A stretch of DNA of 64,000 nt from assembly GCF_009906855.1 (NCBI RefSeq), contig NZ_CP047650.1:4092001-4156000 (forward strand). Reading direction: 5' to 3'. This DNA comes from Xylophilus rhododendri (lineage in GTDB: Bacteria > Pseudomonadota > Gammaproteobacteria > Burkholderiales > Burkholderiaceae_C). Below, one piece after another: positions 55,268 through 63,562 of this stretch. Position numbers and translations under genes: made by a program. Position 1 is the stretch's first letter, and each line of letters begins with the position of its first letter. The notes beneath the pieces were generated by a model. That model did not search any database. It saw nothing but the letters and a program-made list of their open reading frames with translations, and had not been told where the DNA came from.

Positions 55268-56248
55268 ATGAAAAATATCTTCACCCGCCGCGCCCTGCTG
55301 GCCGCCGCCGCGCTGGCCGCCGTGCTGCCGGCCCATGCCCAGGAGCCCGCCGCCGCCTATCCCAGCCATGTGGTGCGCATCATCGTGCCCAACCCGGCCG
55401 GCGGCACCTCCGACGTGCTGGCGCGCCTGCTCGCCAAGGAGCTGGGCGAGAGCTTCAAGCAGTCCTTCATCGTCGAGAACAAGGCCGGCGGCAACGGCCA
55501 CATCGGCGCCTCCTTCGTGGCCAAGTCGCCGCCGGACGGCTACAACCTGCTGCTGCTCGACATGAGCAACCTCACCATCGGCCCGGCCGTCATGCCGGCG
55601 CTCAACTACAGCCCGCTGAAGGACCTGGCGCCGATCGCGATTCCCGCCTTCTCGCCGCACCTGCTGGTGGTGCGCAACGACCTGCCGGTGAAGAACATCG
55701 ACGAACTCGCCGCCTATGCCAAAAAGAGCGGCAAGCCGCCGAGCTTCGGCACGCCGCTGGCCTCGATCAGCCAACTCGCAGGCATCCTGCTGGCGCAGGA
55801 CCGGGGCTTCGAATTCAACGTGATCGGCTACAAGGGCGGCGCCCAGGCCCTGGCCGACCTGGCCGGCAGCCAGATCGACACCGCCATGGCCAGCGTGGTG
55901 GCGACCAACGCCCTGGTGCAGGGCGGCAAGATGCGGGCCATCGCGGTGACCAGCGCCAAGCCCTTCGCCTCGGTGCCGGGCGTGCCGACGGTGGCATCGC
56001 AGATCCCGGATTTCGTCACCGGCTCCTGGCAGGGCCTGCTGGCGCCGGCCGGCACGCCGCCGGCGGTGCTCGACAAGCTGCAGGCCGCGGTGCAGCGCAT
56101 CGTCGCCAAGCCCGAGGTGGCCAAACGCCTGGCGGAACTGGGCTCGGAGCCCTCCGACATGGACCGCCAGCAGATCGCCGCCTGGATGCAGGCCGAGACG
56201 GCCCGCTGGGGCAAGGTCGTGAAGGACCACAACATCAAGGCCGAGTAG
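55268..56248 (+). CDS. Bug/TctC-family periplasmic substrate-binding protein
   Basis: The 326-residue protein has a signal peptide (RRALLAAAALAAVLPAHAQ) and the Bug core YPSHVVRIIVPNPAGGTSD, KAGGNGHIGASFVAKSPPDGY, GTPLASISQLAGIL. An AAGGAG ribosome site 7 bases before the ATG and the 30-base gap after the dehydrogenase gene place it as the last gene of the GntR-controlled operon. It should capture the acid metabolised by the operon. As with the other Bug genes here, no permease is adjacent. Confidence 0.94.
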   Translation: MKNIFTRRALLAAAALAAVLPAHAQEPAAAYPSHVVRIIVPNPAGGTSDVLARLLAKELGESFKQSFIVENKAGGNGHIGASFVAKSPPDGYNLLLLDMSNLTIGPAVMPALNYSPLKDLAPIAIPAFSPHLLVVRNDLPVKNIDELAAYAKKSGKPPSFGTPLASISQLAGILLAQDRGFEFNVIGYKGGAQALADLAGSQIDTAMASVVATNALVQGGKMRAIAVTSAKPFASVPGVPTVASQIPDFVTGSWQGLLAPAGTPPAVLDKLQAAVQRIVAKPEVAKRLAELGSEPSDMDRQQIAAWMQAETARWGKVVKDHNIKAE

Positions 56249-56439
56249 CGGGCAGCCAGCGTTTTTTGGGGGGAGCGCTGTCGGACGGCGCCTCGATATC
56301 CTGGAAGCGCCATCGTTTTTGGGCCCGTCGGCATCGCGCTTGCGCGGCCGCCACCTAGAATCCCCCGCGCGCCATCCCCCGGCGCCGCCCATCTTTCGGG
56401 CGGCCGGCAATCCGGATGGGCGAAACGACGGGAACTCCG

Positions 56440-57282
56440 ATGAAAAGCGAAAACCAGGCCATCCACGCCCTGCTCACTTCCGACGAAGACAAGATTCTCG
56501 ACGGCTGGCTCACCGAAGCCGCCGCCGGCGACCCCGGCGCACGCCGCGGCATGCAGGCCGACGCGGCCGAACTGCTGCGCCAGCTGCGCACGGCCATCGG
56601 CGCGGACGCCGACCTGGCCCATCCCGAATCGCCCGCCTGGAACGGCGTGCGCCAGAACCTGGAAGAACTCTCGCGTTCGCGCGCGGCCCGCGGCCAGTCC
56701 GCTGGCGAAACCAGCGCCTTCGTGCTGGCGCTGAAGAAACCCCTGTTCGAACTGCTGCAGGCTCGCCACGGCGACACGGCCCTGGGCGGCCTGCTCTGGA
56801 GCGTGACCGCGCTGGCCGACAAGCTGGCCCAGCACACCGTGGCCACCTTCCAGCATGCGCGCGAGGACATCATCCGCCGCCAGCAGGAAGAGCTGCTCGA
56901 ACTCTCCACCCCGGTGATCAAGCTGTGGGATGGCGTGCTGGCCGTGCCCATGATCGGCATCCTGGACAGCAACCGCACCCAGCTGGTCATGGAGACGCTG
57001 CTGCAGAAGATCGTCGAGACCGAATCGGGCCTGGCCATCATCGACATCACCGGCGTGCCCACGGTGGACACCCTGGTCGCCCAGCACCTGCTGAAAACCG
57101 TCACCGCCATCCGCCTGATGGGCGCGGACTGCATCATCAGCGGCATCCGTCCGCAGATCGCGCAGACCATCGTGCACCTGGGCATCGACCTGCAGGGCAT
57201 CAACACCAAGGCGAGCCTGGCAGATGCACTGCAGCTGGCGCTGCAGAAGACCGGCTGGCGCATCACGCGCACGCCGGCCTGA
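56440..57282 (+). CDS. RsbR-like stressosome sensor with C-terminal STAS domain
   Basis: The 280-residue protein has an N-terminal helical globin-like or RsbRD-type sensor (residues 1-150) and a STAS domain (about 160-275) starting STPVIKLWDGVLAVPMIGILD, with the phosphorylation-site region IIDITGVPTVDT. The conserved threonines (Thr157 in the linker, Thr204 and Thr211 in STAS) match the RsbR pattern in Bacillus. It would assemble with the next protein into a stressosome. ATG 56440 is preferred; an ATG eight codons upstream has no better ribosome site. It is the first gene of a six-gene run. Confidence 0.9.
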   Translation: MKSENQAIHALLTSDEDKILDGWLTEAAAGDPGARRGMQADAAELLRQLRTAIGADADLAHPESPAWNGVRQNLEELSRSRAARGQSAGETSAFVLALKKPLFELLQARHGDTALGGLLWSVTALADKLAQHTVATFQHAREDIIRRQQEELLELSTPVIKLWDGVLAVPMIGILDSNRTQLVMETLLQKIVETESGLAIIDITGVPTVDTLVAQHLLKTVTAIRLMGADCIISGIRPQIAQTIVHLGIDLQGINTKASLADALQLALQKTGWRITRTPA

Positions 57283-57296
57283 GGAGGCGCGAGCAC

Positions 57297-57671
57297 ATGG
57301 ACCGCATCCCCATCCTCCGCATGGGCGAAACCCTGCTGGTGACGATCCAGATCGACATGCAGGACCAGACCGCCATCGCGCTGCAGGACGACCTGGCCAA
57401 CAAGATCGCCGCCACCGGCGCCTCCGGCGTGATGATCGACATCTCGGCGCTGGAGATCGTCGATTCCTTCGTCGGCCGCATGCTCTCCAGCATCTCGGGC
57501 ATCGCCCGCATCCTCTCGGCCACCACGGTGGTGGTGGGCATGCAGCCGGCGGTGGCCATCACCCTGGTGGAACTCGGCCTCTCGCTCGAAGGCGTGAAGA
57601 CCGCGCTGAACGTGGAGCGCGGCATGGAACTGCTGCGCCGCACACGCGAGGAGCAGGCGCTTGGCCGTTGA
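57297..57671 (+). CDS. RsbS-like STAS antagonist protein
   Basis: The 124-residue protein is a lone STAS domain: ILRMGETLLVTIQIDMQD and VMIDISALEIVDSFVGRML, where Ser57 is the residue phosphorylated in Bacillus RsbS. GAGGAG at 57281-57286 serves as ribosome site 10 bases before the ATG. It should form the stressosome core with the RsbR-like protein and trap the RsbT-like kinase until phosphorylated. Its 3' end overlaps the kinase gene by 11 bases. Confidence 0.92.
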   Translation: MDRIPILRMGETLLVTIQIDMQDQTAIALQDDLANKIAATGASGVMIDISALEIVDSFVGRMLSSISGIARILSATTVVVGMQPAVAITLVELGLSLEGVKTALNVERGMELLRRTREEQALGR

Positions 57672-58065
57672 TCCCAGCGGCAGCATGCCGGTCGCCTCCG
57701 AGCAGCATATCGTCGCCAGCCGCCAGATGGTGCGTGCGCTTTGCCAGGAGCTGAAGTTCTCCCTGGTCGACCAGACCAAGGTGATCACCGCCGCCAGCGA
57801 GCTCTCGCGCAACACCCTGATCCATGGCGGCGGCGGCCGCATGCGCTGGGAGATCGTCGAGGCCCATGGCCGGCGCGGCCTGGTCCTGCACTTCGAGGAC
57901 GAAGGCCCCGGCATCCCCGACACCAAACTCGCGCTGACCGACGGCTGGACCAGCGGCAGCGGCATGGGCCTGGGACTGCCGGGCAGCAAACGCCTGGTCA
58001 ATGAGTTCGAGCTCGACACGGCGCCCGGCAAGGGCACGCGTGTGAGCATCACCAAGTGGAAGTGA
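57661..58065 (+). CDS. RsbT-like serine/threonine kinase (GHKL ATPase)
   Basis: The 134-residue protein has the small anti-sigma-type ATPase motifs: N box ASELSRNTLIHGGGG, G1 DEGPGIPD and G2 GSGMGLGLPGSKRL. In Bacillus RsbT phosphorylates RsbR/RsbS and, when released, activates the phosphatase RsbU; here the downstream target must be another protein. The start is probably TTG 57661, which has GAGGAG with 7 bases' spacing; ATG 57685 would remove the first strand. It overlaps both neighbours. Confidence 0.92.
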   Translation: MAVDPSGSMPVASEQHIVASRQMVRALCQELKFSLVDQTKVITAASELSRNTLIHGGGGRMRWEIVEAHGRRGLVLHFEDEGPGIPDTKLALTDGWTSGSGMGLGLPGSKRLVNEFELDTAPGKGTRVSITKWK

Positions 58066-59084
58066 TTCCGGGCTGGGCCCATACCGTCTTCCCGATCGAT
58101 GACGCCAGCCGTGTCGGCGAAGCCCGGCGTTTCGCCGCGCTGGCCAGCGCCGAGTTGGGCTTTTCGGAGCTCGACGCGGGGCGGCTGGCGCTGGTGGTCA
58201 CCGAACTCGGCACCAACCTCCAGCGTCATGCCCGGGGCGGCCGGCTGCTGATCGCCGCCCGGCCCACGCTGGGCGACGTGGAGGTGATCGCGATCGACGA
58301 CGGCCCCGGCATCGCCGACATGGCCCGCTGCATGCGGGACGGCTATTCCACCGGCAGCGGCAGCCCCGGCACCGGCCTGGGCGCGCTCAAGCGCCTGGCC
58401 AGCGATTTCGACATCCACTCCAGCCTGCCGACCGACACCACGCCCGGCGGAACGCTCTGCGTCGCGCGGGTGCGGCCCGAAGGGGCCCGGGCAGCGCCCC
58501 GCCGGGGCAGCATGCTGGTGGGCGCGGTCAATGTCTGCGCGCCGGGCGAGACGGTCAACGGCGACGGCTGGGCCGTCGCGCTGGACACCGACGACGCCGC
58601 CCTGATCGTGGCCGACGGCCTGGGCCATGGCCCGGAAGCGGCCAAGGCCTCGTCGGCCGCCACGGCGCTGTTCCGCGCCCAGCCCTTCGCCGACATGGCC
58701 GCGCAGCTGCAGGAACTGCACGTGGCGCTGCAGACCACCCGCGGCTCGGCCGTCTTCTGCATGCGCCTGGCGCCGCAGGAGGTGCGCTCCGCCGGTGCCG
58801 GCAACGTGGTCGGGCGCATCGTCTCGGGCGTGACCGACCGCAGCATCGTCACCCAGCACGGAACCGTCGGACTGCAGATACGCCGCGCCCAGGAGGCCAG
58901 CCTGCCGCTGCCGCCCTACGCGCTGGCCATCGTGCACAGCGACGGCATCGAAACCCGCTGGGACCCGGCGCGCATCCGCCCGCTGATGGACCGCGATCCC
59001 ACCCTCATCGCCGCGCTGTTGCTGCGCGAACACAGCCGCGGGCGCGACGACGCCACCGTCGTCGTGCTGCGCCGGGCACACTAG
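58056..59084 (+). CDS. Fusion of anti-sigma-type ATPase and RsbX-like PP2C phosphatase
   Basis: The 342-residue protein joins a second GHKL ATPase (residues 1-145: VVTELGTNLQRHA, DDGPGIAD, GSPGTGLGALKRL) to a SpoIIE/PP2C-type phosphatase (about 150-342), with metal aspartates in ALIVADGLGHG, IVHSDGIETRWD and RDDATVVVL. Bacillus RsbX, only the phosphatase part, resets the stressosome; the ATPase half is typical of Gram-negative RsbX-like proteins. The start is GTG 58056, overlapping RsbT by 10 bases. It probably terminates the signal by dephosphorylating RsbR/RsbS. Confidence 0.9.
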   Translation: MEVIPGWAHTVFPIDDASRVGEARRFAALASAELGFSELDAGRLALVVTELGTNLQRHARGGRLLIAARPTLGDVEVIAIDDGPGIADMARCMRDGYSTGSGSPGTGLGALKRLASDFDIHSSLPTDTTPGGTLCVARVRPEGARAAPRRGSMLVGAVNVCAPGETVNGDGWAVALDTDDAALIVADGLGHGPEAAKASSAATALFRAQPFADMAAQLQELHVALQTTRGSAVFCMRLAPQEVRSAGAGNVVGRIVSGVTDRSIVTQHGTVGLQIRRAQEASLPLPPYALAIVHSDGIETRWDPARIRPLMDRDPTLIAALLLREHSRGRDDATVVVLRRAH

Positions 59085-59090
59085 GGCACC

Positions 59091-59966
59091 ATGGCAGACC
59101 AAGCATCCTCGTCCACCGACAGCGCCAGGCTCGCGGCGCTGCGGCAGGAACTCGAACTCGCCCGCACCGAATCCGCCGAACTGCGCGCCGAGCTGGAGGA
59201 AACCAACCGCGGCGTGGTCGCGCTCTACGGCGAACTCGATGCCCAGGCCGAGCAGCTCAAGCGCGCCACCGAATTGAAGAGCCGCTTCCTGGCCTACATG
59301 AGCCACGAGTTCCGCACGCCGATCAATTCCATCCGCAGCATCGCCCGGCTGCTGCGCGAGCACACCGACGGCCCGCTCACCGCCGAGCAGGAAAAGCAGG
59401 TCGGCTTCATCCACAACTCGGCCAGCGAGTTCGGCGAGATGGTCGATGACCTGCTCGACCTGGCCAAGATCGAGGCCGGCCGGGTGGACATCTCCCCGGC
59501 CTGGTTCGACATGGTCGACCTGTTCCAGGCCCTGCGCGGCATGTTCAAGCCGATGCTCGTCAATCCCGAGGTGGTGCTGGTCTTCGAGGAGCCCGACGGG
59601 CTGCCGCGGCTCTACGCCGACAACCAGAAGCTCTCGCAGATCCTGCGCAACTTCATCTCCAACGCGCTCAAGTTCACCGCGCGCGGGGAGGTGCGGGTGT
59701 CGGCGCGGGCGGAGGACGGCGTGGTGCGCTTCTCGGTAGCCGATACCGGCATCGGCATCGCGCCGGAGTTCCACGCGGCCGTCTTCGACGACTATTCCCA
59801 GGTCAACTCGCCGGTGCAGAAACGCCTGCGCGGCACCGGCCTCGGGCTGGCGCTGAGCCGCCAGCTCGCCGGGCTGCTCGGCGGCGCGGTGAGCCTGGAG
59901 AGTGCGTTGGGCGAGGGCTCGATATTCTCCGTGACCGTGCCCCTGCATTTCCCGTCCGAAAACTGA
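59091..59966 (+). CDS. Soluble histidine kinase at the stressosome output
   Basis: The 291-residue protein has an N-terminal coiled coil (about 12-62), HisKA with His72 (FLAYMSHEFRTPINSI) and HATPase_c (about 175-288: N box NFISNALKF, ADTGIGIAP, GTGLGLALSRQL). There is no sensor or membrane segment, so its signal must come through a partner. Its place 6 bases after the RsbX-like gene and 8 bases before a hybrid kinase argues that the partner-switching module controls it, replacing the RsbU-sigmaB branch known from Bacillus. Confidence 0.92.
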   Translation: MADQASSSTDSARLAALRQELELARTESAELRAELEETNRGVVALYGELDAQAEQLKRATELKSRFLAYMSHEFRTPINSIRSIARLLREHTDGPLTAEQEKQVGFIHNSASEFGEMVDDLLDLAKIEAGRVDISPAWFDMVDLFQALRGMFKPMLVNPEVVLVFEEPDGLPRLYADNQKLSQILRNFISNALKFTARGEVRVSARAEDGVVRFSVADTGIGIAPEFHAAVFDDYSQVNSPVQKRLRGTGLGLALSRQLAGLLGGAVSLESALGEGSIFSVTVPLHFPSEN

Positions 59967-59974
59967 AGAACAAC

Positions 59975-61984
59975 GTGCCCGCCGACAGCGAATTCATCAG
60001 CACCACCATCGACCGCAGCCGCCATACCGTGCTGGTGGTGGAGGACGATCCGGCGATGCGCTACGCCAATGCCCGCACCCTGCGCGCCGGCGGCTTCCAG
60101 ACTCTGGAAGTGGCCACCGGCATGGAAGCGCTGCAGGCCGCGCAGCGGCACCAGATCTCGGCCGTGGTGCTCGATGTGCACCTGCCCGACATCAACGGCT
60201 ACGAGGTCTGCCGGCGCCTGCGCTCGGACAGCCACACCATGCTGCTGCCGATCATCCATCTGTCGGCCGCCTACACCCAGGACGAGGACAAGGTGCAGGG
60301 CCTGAACGCCGGCGCCGATGCCTACCTGGTGCATCCGGCCGAACCGGCGGTGCTGCTGGCCACGCTGCAGGCCCTGATCCGCGCCCGCATGGCCGAGGAG
60401 AAGGTGCGGCGCGCCGACACCCGCTTCAGCGCCGTCTACAGCCAGGCGCTGAGCGGCATCGCGCTGCTGCGCTCGGATGGCGTGGTGGACGACGCCAATC
60501 CCGCCCTGGTCGGCCTGCTCGGCCGGCCGCTGGAAGAACTCGCCGGCCGCGCGCTCGCCGACTTCGCGCCGCCCGACTGGGCCGACTTCGTGCGCGAGAA
60601 GACCGTCACCGGCTCCGAGGAAGGCCCGCCCTGGCAGGGCGAATTCCCGCTGACCCGTCCGGACGGCCGGCTGGTGCACCTCGAATGGAGCATCTCCTCG
60701 CATGTGGAGCCGGGCCTGCGGGTGGCGATCGCGCTGGACATCTCCGAGCGGGTGGAACTCGACCGGCGCCGTCAGGAGGTGCTGGAGCGCGAACAGGCCG
60801 CCCGCGCCGTGGCCGAGCGCCACAGCCGCACCAAGGACGACTTCGTGGCCGTGCTCTCGCACGAGCTGCGCACGCCGCTCAACTCGATCGCCGGCTGGGT
60901 GCACATCCTCACCCGCCGCAGCGGCACGCCCGAGCTTCAGAAGGGGCTCGACGCGATCGACCGCAACGTCAAGGCGCAGGCCCGCATCATCGCGGACATC
61001 CTCGACGTCTCGCGCATCAACAGCGGCAAGCTGCGGCTGGACCGCGAGCAGGTCGATCCGGCCGAGGTGGTGGCCACCTCGATCGAGGCGCTGCACGACG
61101 CCGTCGCCGCCCGCTCGCTGACGGTGGAGCAGCAGATGGACGCCGCCGCGCACGCCCCGGCCTGGCTGGATCCGACCCGCTTCCAGCAGATCGTCTGGAA
61201 CCTGCTGACCAACGCCATCAAGTTCTCCGACGACGGCGGCCGCATCCGGGTGGCGCTGGCGCGCAGCGGCGACAGGCTGGAGCTGCAGGTGCAGGACTTC
61301 GGCCGCGGCATCGAGCCGGCCTTCCTTACGCATCTCTTCGACCGTTTCAGCCAGAGCGATTCGCCCGACAACCGGCTGCACGGCGGCCTGGGCCTGGGGC
61401 TGTCCATCGTCAAGCACCTGGCCGAGCTGCACGGCGGCGATGCGGTGGCCCACAGCCCCGGGCTGGGCCAGGGCAGCACCTTCAGCATTACGCTGGACGT
61501 GGCGCCCTCCGCGGCCGATGCGGGCGCGGAGCGGCGCAAGGCTTCGTCCGAAGGCGCGGGGCGCAGGTCGCCCGGCGATGACCGCCTGCTGCACGGCCTG
61601 CGGGTGCTGGTGGTGGAAGACAACGCCGACGCCAGCGAGATGCTGACCGTGGTGCTGGCCGATGCGGGCGCCCAGGTGGCCCTGGCGCCGCATTACGACG
61701 GCGCCATGGAACAGCTGGCGCAGCGCTGGCCCGATGTGCTGATCAGCGACATCGGCCTGCCGGGCCGCGACGGCTACGAACTCATACGCGCGGCGCGCGT
61801 CACCGAGCAGGCCCAGGCCCGCCCGCGCCTGCTGGCCATGGCCTTCACCGCCTTCTCGCGGCCGGAAGACAAGGCCCGCGCCCTGGAAGCCGGCTTCGAC
61901 GCCCACCTGGGCAAGCCGCTGCAGCCGCATCTGCTGATGAAGATGATCGGCGAGCTGCGGGCCGGCGGGGCGGCCGGCACCTGA
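59975..61984 (+). CDS. Hybrid sensor kinase (receiver-PAS-kinase-receiver)
   Basis: The 669-residue protein has an N-terminal receiver (Asp67 in LDVHLPD), a PAS domain (about 150-260), HisKA (His296 in SHELRTP), HATPase_c (about 395-510) and a second receiver (about 545-660, Asp in ISDIGLPGRDG, Lys in HLGKP). In the first receiver the usual lysine of the KP motif is replaced (YLVHPAEP), so its phosphorylation may work differently. The start is GTG 59975. It should receive phosphate from the preceding kinase. It ends the plus-strand stressosome operon, converging on the next kinase. Confidence 0.92.
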   Translation: MPADSEFISTTIDRSRHTVLVVEDDPAMRYANARTLRAGGFQTLEVATGMEALQAAQRHQISAVVLDVHLPDINGYEVCRRLRSDSHTMLLPIIHLSAAYTQDEDKVQGLNAGADAYLVHPAEPAVLLATLQALIRARMAEEKVRRADTRFSAVYSQALSGIALLRSDGVVDDANPALVGLLGRPLEELAGRALADFAPPDWADFVREKTVTGSEEGPPWQGEFPLTRPDGRLVHLEWSISSHVEPGLRVAIALDISERVELDRRRQEVLEREQAARAVAERHSRTKDDFVAVLSHELRTPLNSIAGWVHILTRRSGTPELQKGLDAIDRNVKAQARIIADILDVSRINSGKLRLDREQVDPAEVVATSIEALHDAVAARSLTVEQQMDAAAHAPAWLDPTRFQQIVWNLLTNAIKFSDDGGRIRVALARSGDRLELQVQDFGRGIEPAFLTHLFDRFSQSDSPDNRLHGGLGLGLSIVKHLAELHGGDAVAHSPGLGQGSTFSITLDVAPSAADAGAERRKASSEGAGRRSPGDDRLLHGLRVLVVEDNADASEMLTVVLADAGAQVALAPHYDGAMEQLAQRWPDVLISDIGLPGRDGYELIRAARVTEQAQARPRLLAMAFTAFSRPEDKARALEAGFDAHLGKPLQPHLLMKMIGELRAGGAAGT

Positions 61985-61996
61985 CGGCGGGGCCGC

Positions 61997-63562
61997 TCAG
62001 GCCGCCTGCTGCAGCCGCCCACGCAGCGCCTGGCCCAGCACTTCGTGGATCACGCCCGGGTCGGCCGGCTTGACCAGGTGGGCGGCGAAGCCGGCGGCGG
62101 TGGTGTCGTTGCGGTCGCCGGCGGCGCCGTAGCCGGTCAGGGCCACGACCGGCAGGCGCGGGCTCAGCGCCCGGCCGATCTCCACGCCGCTGCCGTCGGG
62201 CAGGCCCAGGTCGGTCAGCACGATGTCGAAGGCCATGCTGTCGGCCGCGCGCAGGGCATCGGCGCAGGTCTCCACATGCACCGGCAGCCAGCCCAGGTCT
62301 TCCAGGCAGAGGCTCAGGGTTTCGGCGGCGGCGCGGTTGTCCTCCACCAGCAGCACCCGGCGGCCGGCCTGTTGCGGAATGGTCGCGGCCGGCTTGCCGG
62401 TGACGGCGGCGCCGTCGTTGGCGACCAGCGGCAGGCGCAGGATGAAGGTGGCGCCCAGGTCCGGCCCGTCGCTGTGGGCGGTGAGCGTGCCCTCGTGCTG
62501 GGCCACCAGGTGGCGCGCGATGGCCAGGCCCAGTCCCAGGCCGCCGAAACGCCGGGCCACGTCGCCGTCGGCCTGTTCGAAGGCTTCGAAGATGCGGCCC
62601 AGGGCCTCGGGCTTCATGCCCACGCCCTGGTCGCGGCAGGTGATCACCACGCAGCGCTGGTCGTCGGTGGCGCTGTCCAGGAAGACCTGCGAGCCCGCCG
62701 GGCTGAACTTGATCGCGTTGCGCACCAGGTTCGACACCACCTGCTGCAGCCGCGCGTCGTCGCCCACCACCCAGAAGGGCTCGGCGGCACGCTGGTAGAC
62801 CAGCTGCACGCCCTTTTGTCGGCTCTGCTCCTGGCTGGTCTCGACCACCTGGCCCAGCACATCGCGCATGTCCACCACGTCGGGCTTGACGCTGAGCTTG
62901 CCGGTGGTGATGGCGGAGATGTCCAGCAGGTCGTCGATCAGCCGCGCCTCCAGCGCCACGTTGCGCCGGATGGTGGGCAGCAGCTCGCCGTACTTGGGCG
63001 GCACGGTGGCCACCTTCTCCAGCAGGTGCGAGGCGAAGGACATCGAGGACAGGGGCGTGCGCAGCTCGTGCGAAAGGATGGCGAGGAACCGGTCCTTGGC
63101 CCGGTTGGCCCGCTCGGCCTCTTCCTTGGCGGTGCGCAGGCGGGTCTCGGCATTGCTGCGGGCGGCGCGTTCGGCCACCTCGCGCATGGCGCGTTCCAGC
63201 ACCACCGGCAGGCGCGACAGGCGGCCCTTGCTGACGTAATCGGTGGCGCCGCGCTTGAGCAGCTCCACCGCGTTGTCCTCACCGATCACGCCCGAGACGA
63301 AGATGAAGGGCACGAAGGGCGCCAGCTCGCGCGCCAGGTCCAGCGCCTCGCCGCCGGTGAAGCCGCCGAGTTCGTAGTCCGACAGGATCACGTCGAAGCC
63401 GCCCTGGCGCAGGGCCTCGCCGAAACCCTCGGCCTCGTCCACCACCCGCACGCTGGCGCGCGGATAGGCGGCGTGCAGCTCCTCGGTCAGCAGCTCGGCG
63501 TCGAAGGCCGAATCCTCCAGCAGCAATACCTTCAGGGGCAGTGGCGAGCTCATCGGGCTCAT
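61997..63562 (-). CDS. Receiver-histidine kinase-receiver protein
   Basis: The 521-residue protein has an N-terminal receiver (Asp62 in LSDYELGG), a coiled-coil helix (about 125-155), HisKA with His165 (FLAILSHELRTP), HATPase_c (about 265-380) and a C-terminal receiver (LTDLGLPDGSG). It has no membrane segment. The ATG overlaps the stop of the upstream receiver gene (ATGA), so the two are co-translated on the minus strand. It faces the hybrid kinase tail to tail (12-base gap) and probably belongs to the same phosphorelay network, though this is inferred from position only. Confidence 0.92.
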   Translation of the reverse strand: MSPMSSPLPLKVLLLEDSAFDAELLTEELHAAYPRASVRVVDEAEGFGEALRQGGFDVILSDYELGGFTGGEALDLARELAPFVPFIFVSGVIGEDNAVELLKRGATDYVSKGRLSRLPVVLERAMREVAERAARSNAETRLRTAKEEAERANRAKDRFLAILSHELRTPLSSMSFASHLLEKVATVPPKYGELLPTIRRNVALEARLIDDLLDISAITTGKLSVKPDVVDMRDVLGQVVETSQEQSRQKGVQLVYQRAAEPFWVVGDDARLQQVVSNLVRNAIKFSPAGSQVFLDSATDDQRCVVITCRDQGVGMKPEALGRIFEAFEQADGDVARRFGGLGLGLAIARHLVAQHEGTLTAHSDGPDLGATFILRLPLVANDGAAVTGKPAATIPQQAGRRVLLVEDNRAAAETLSLCLEDLGWLPVHVETCADALRAADSMAFDIVLTDLGLPDGSGVEIGRALSPRLPVVALTGYGAAGDRNDTTAAGFAAHLVKPADPGVIHEVLGQALRGRLQQAA

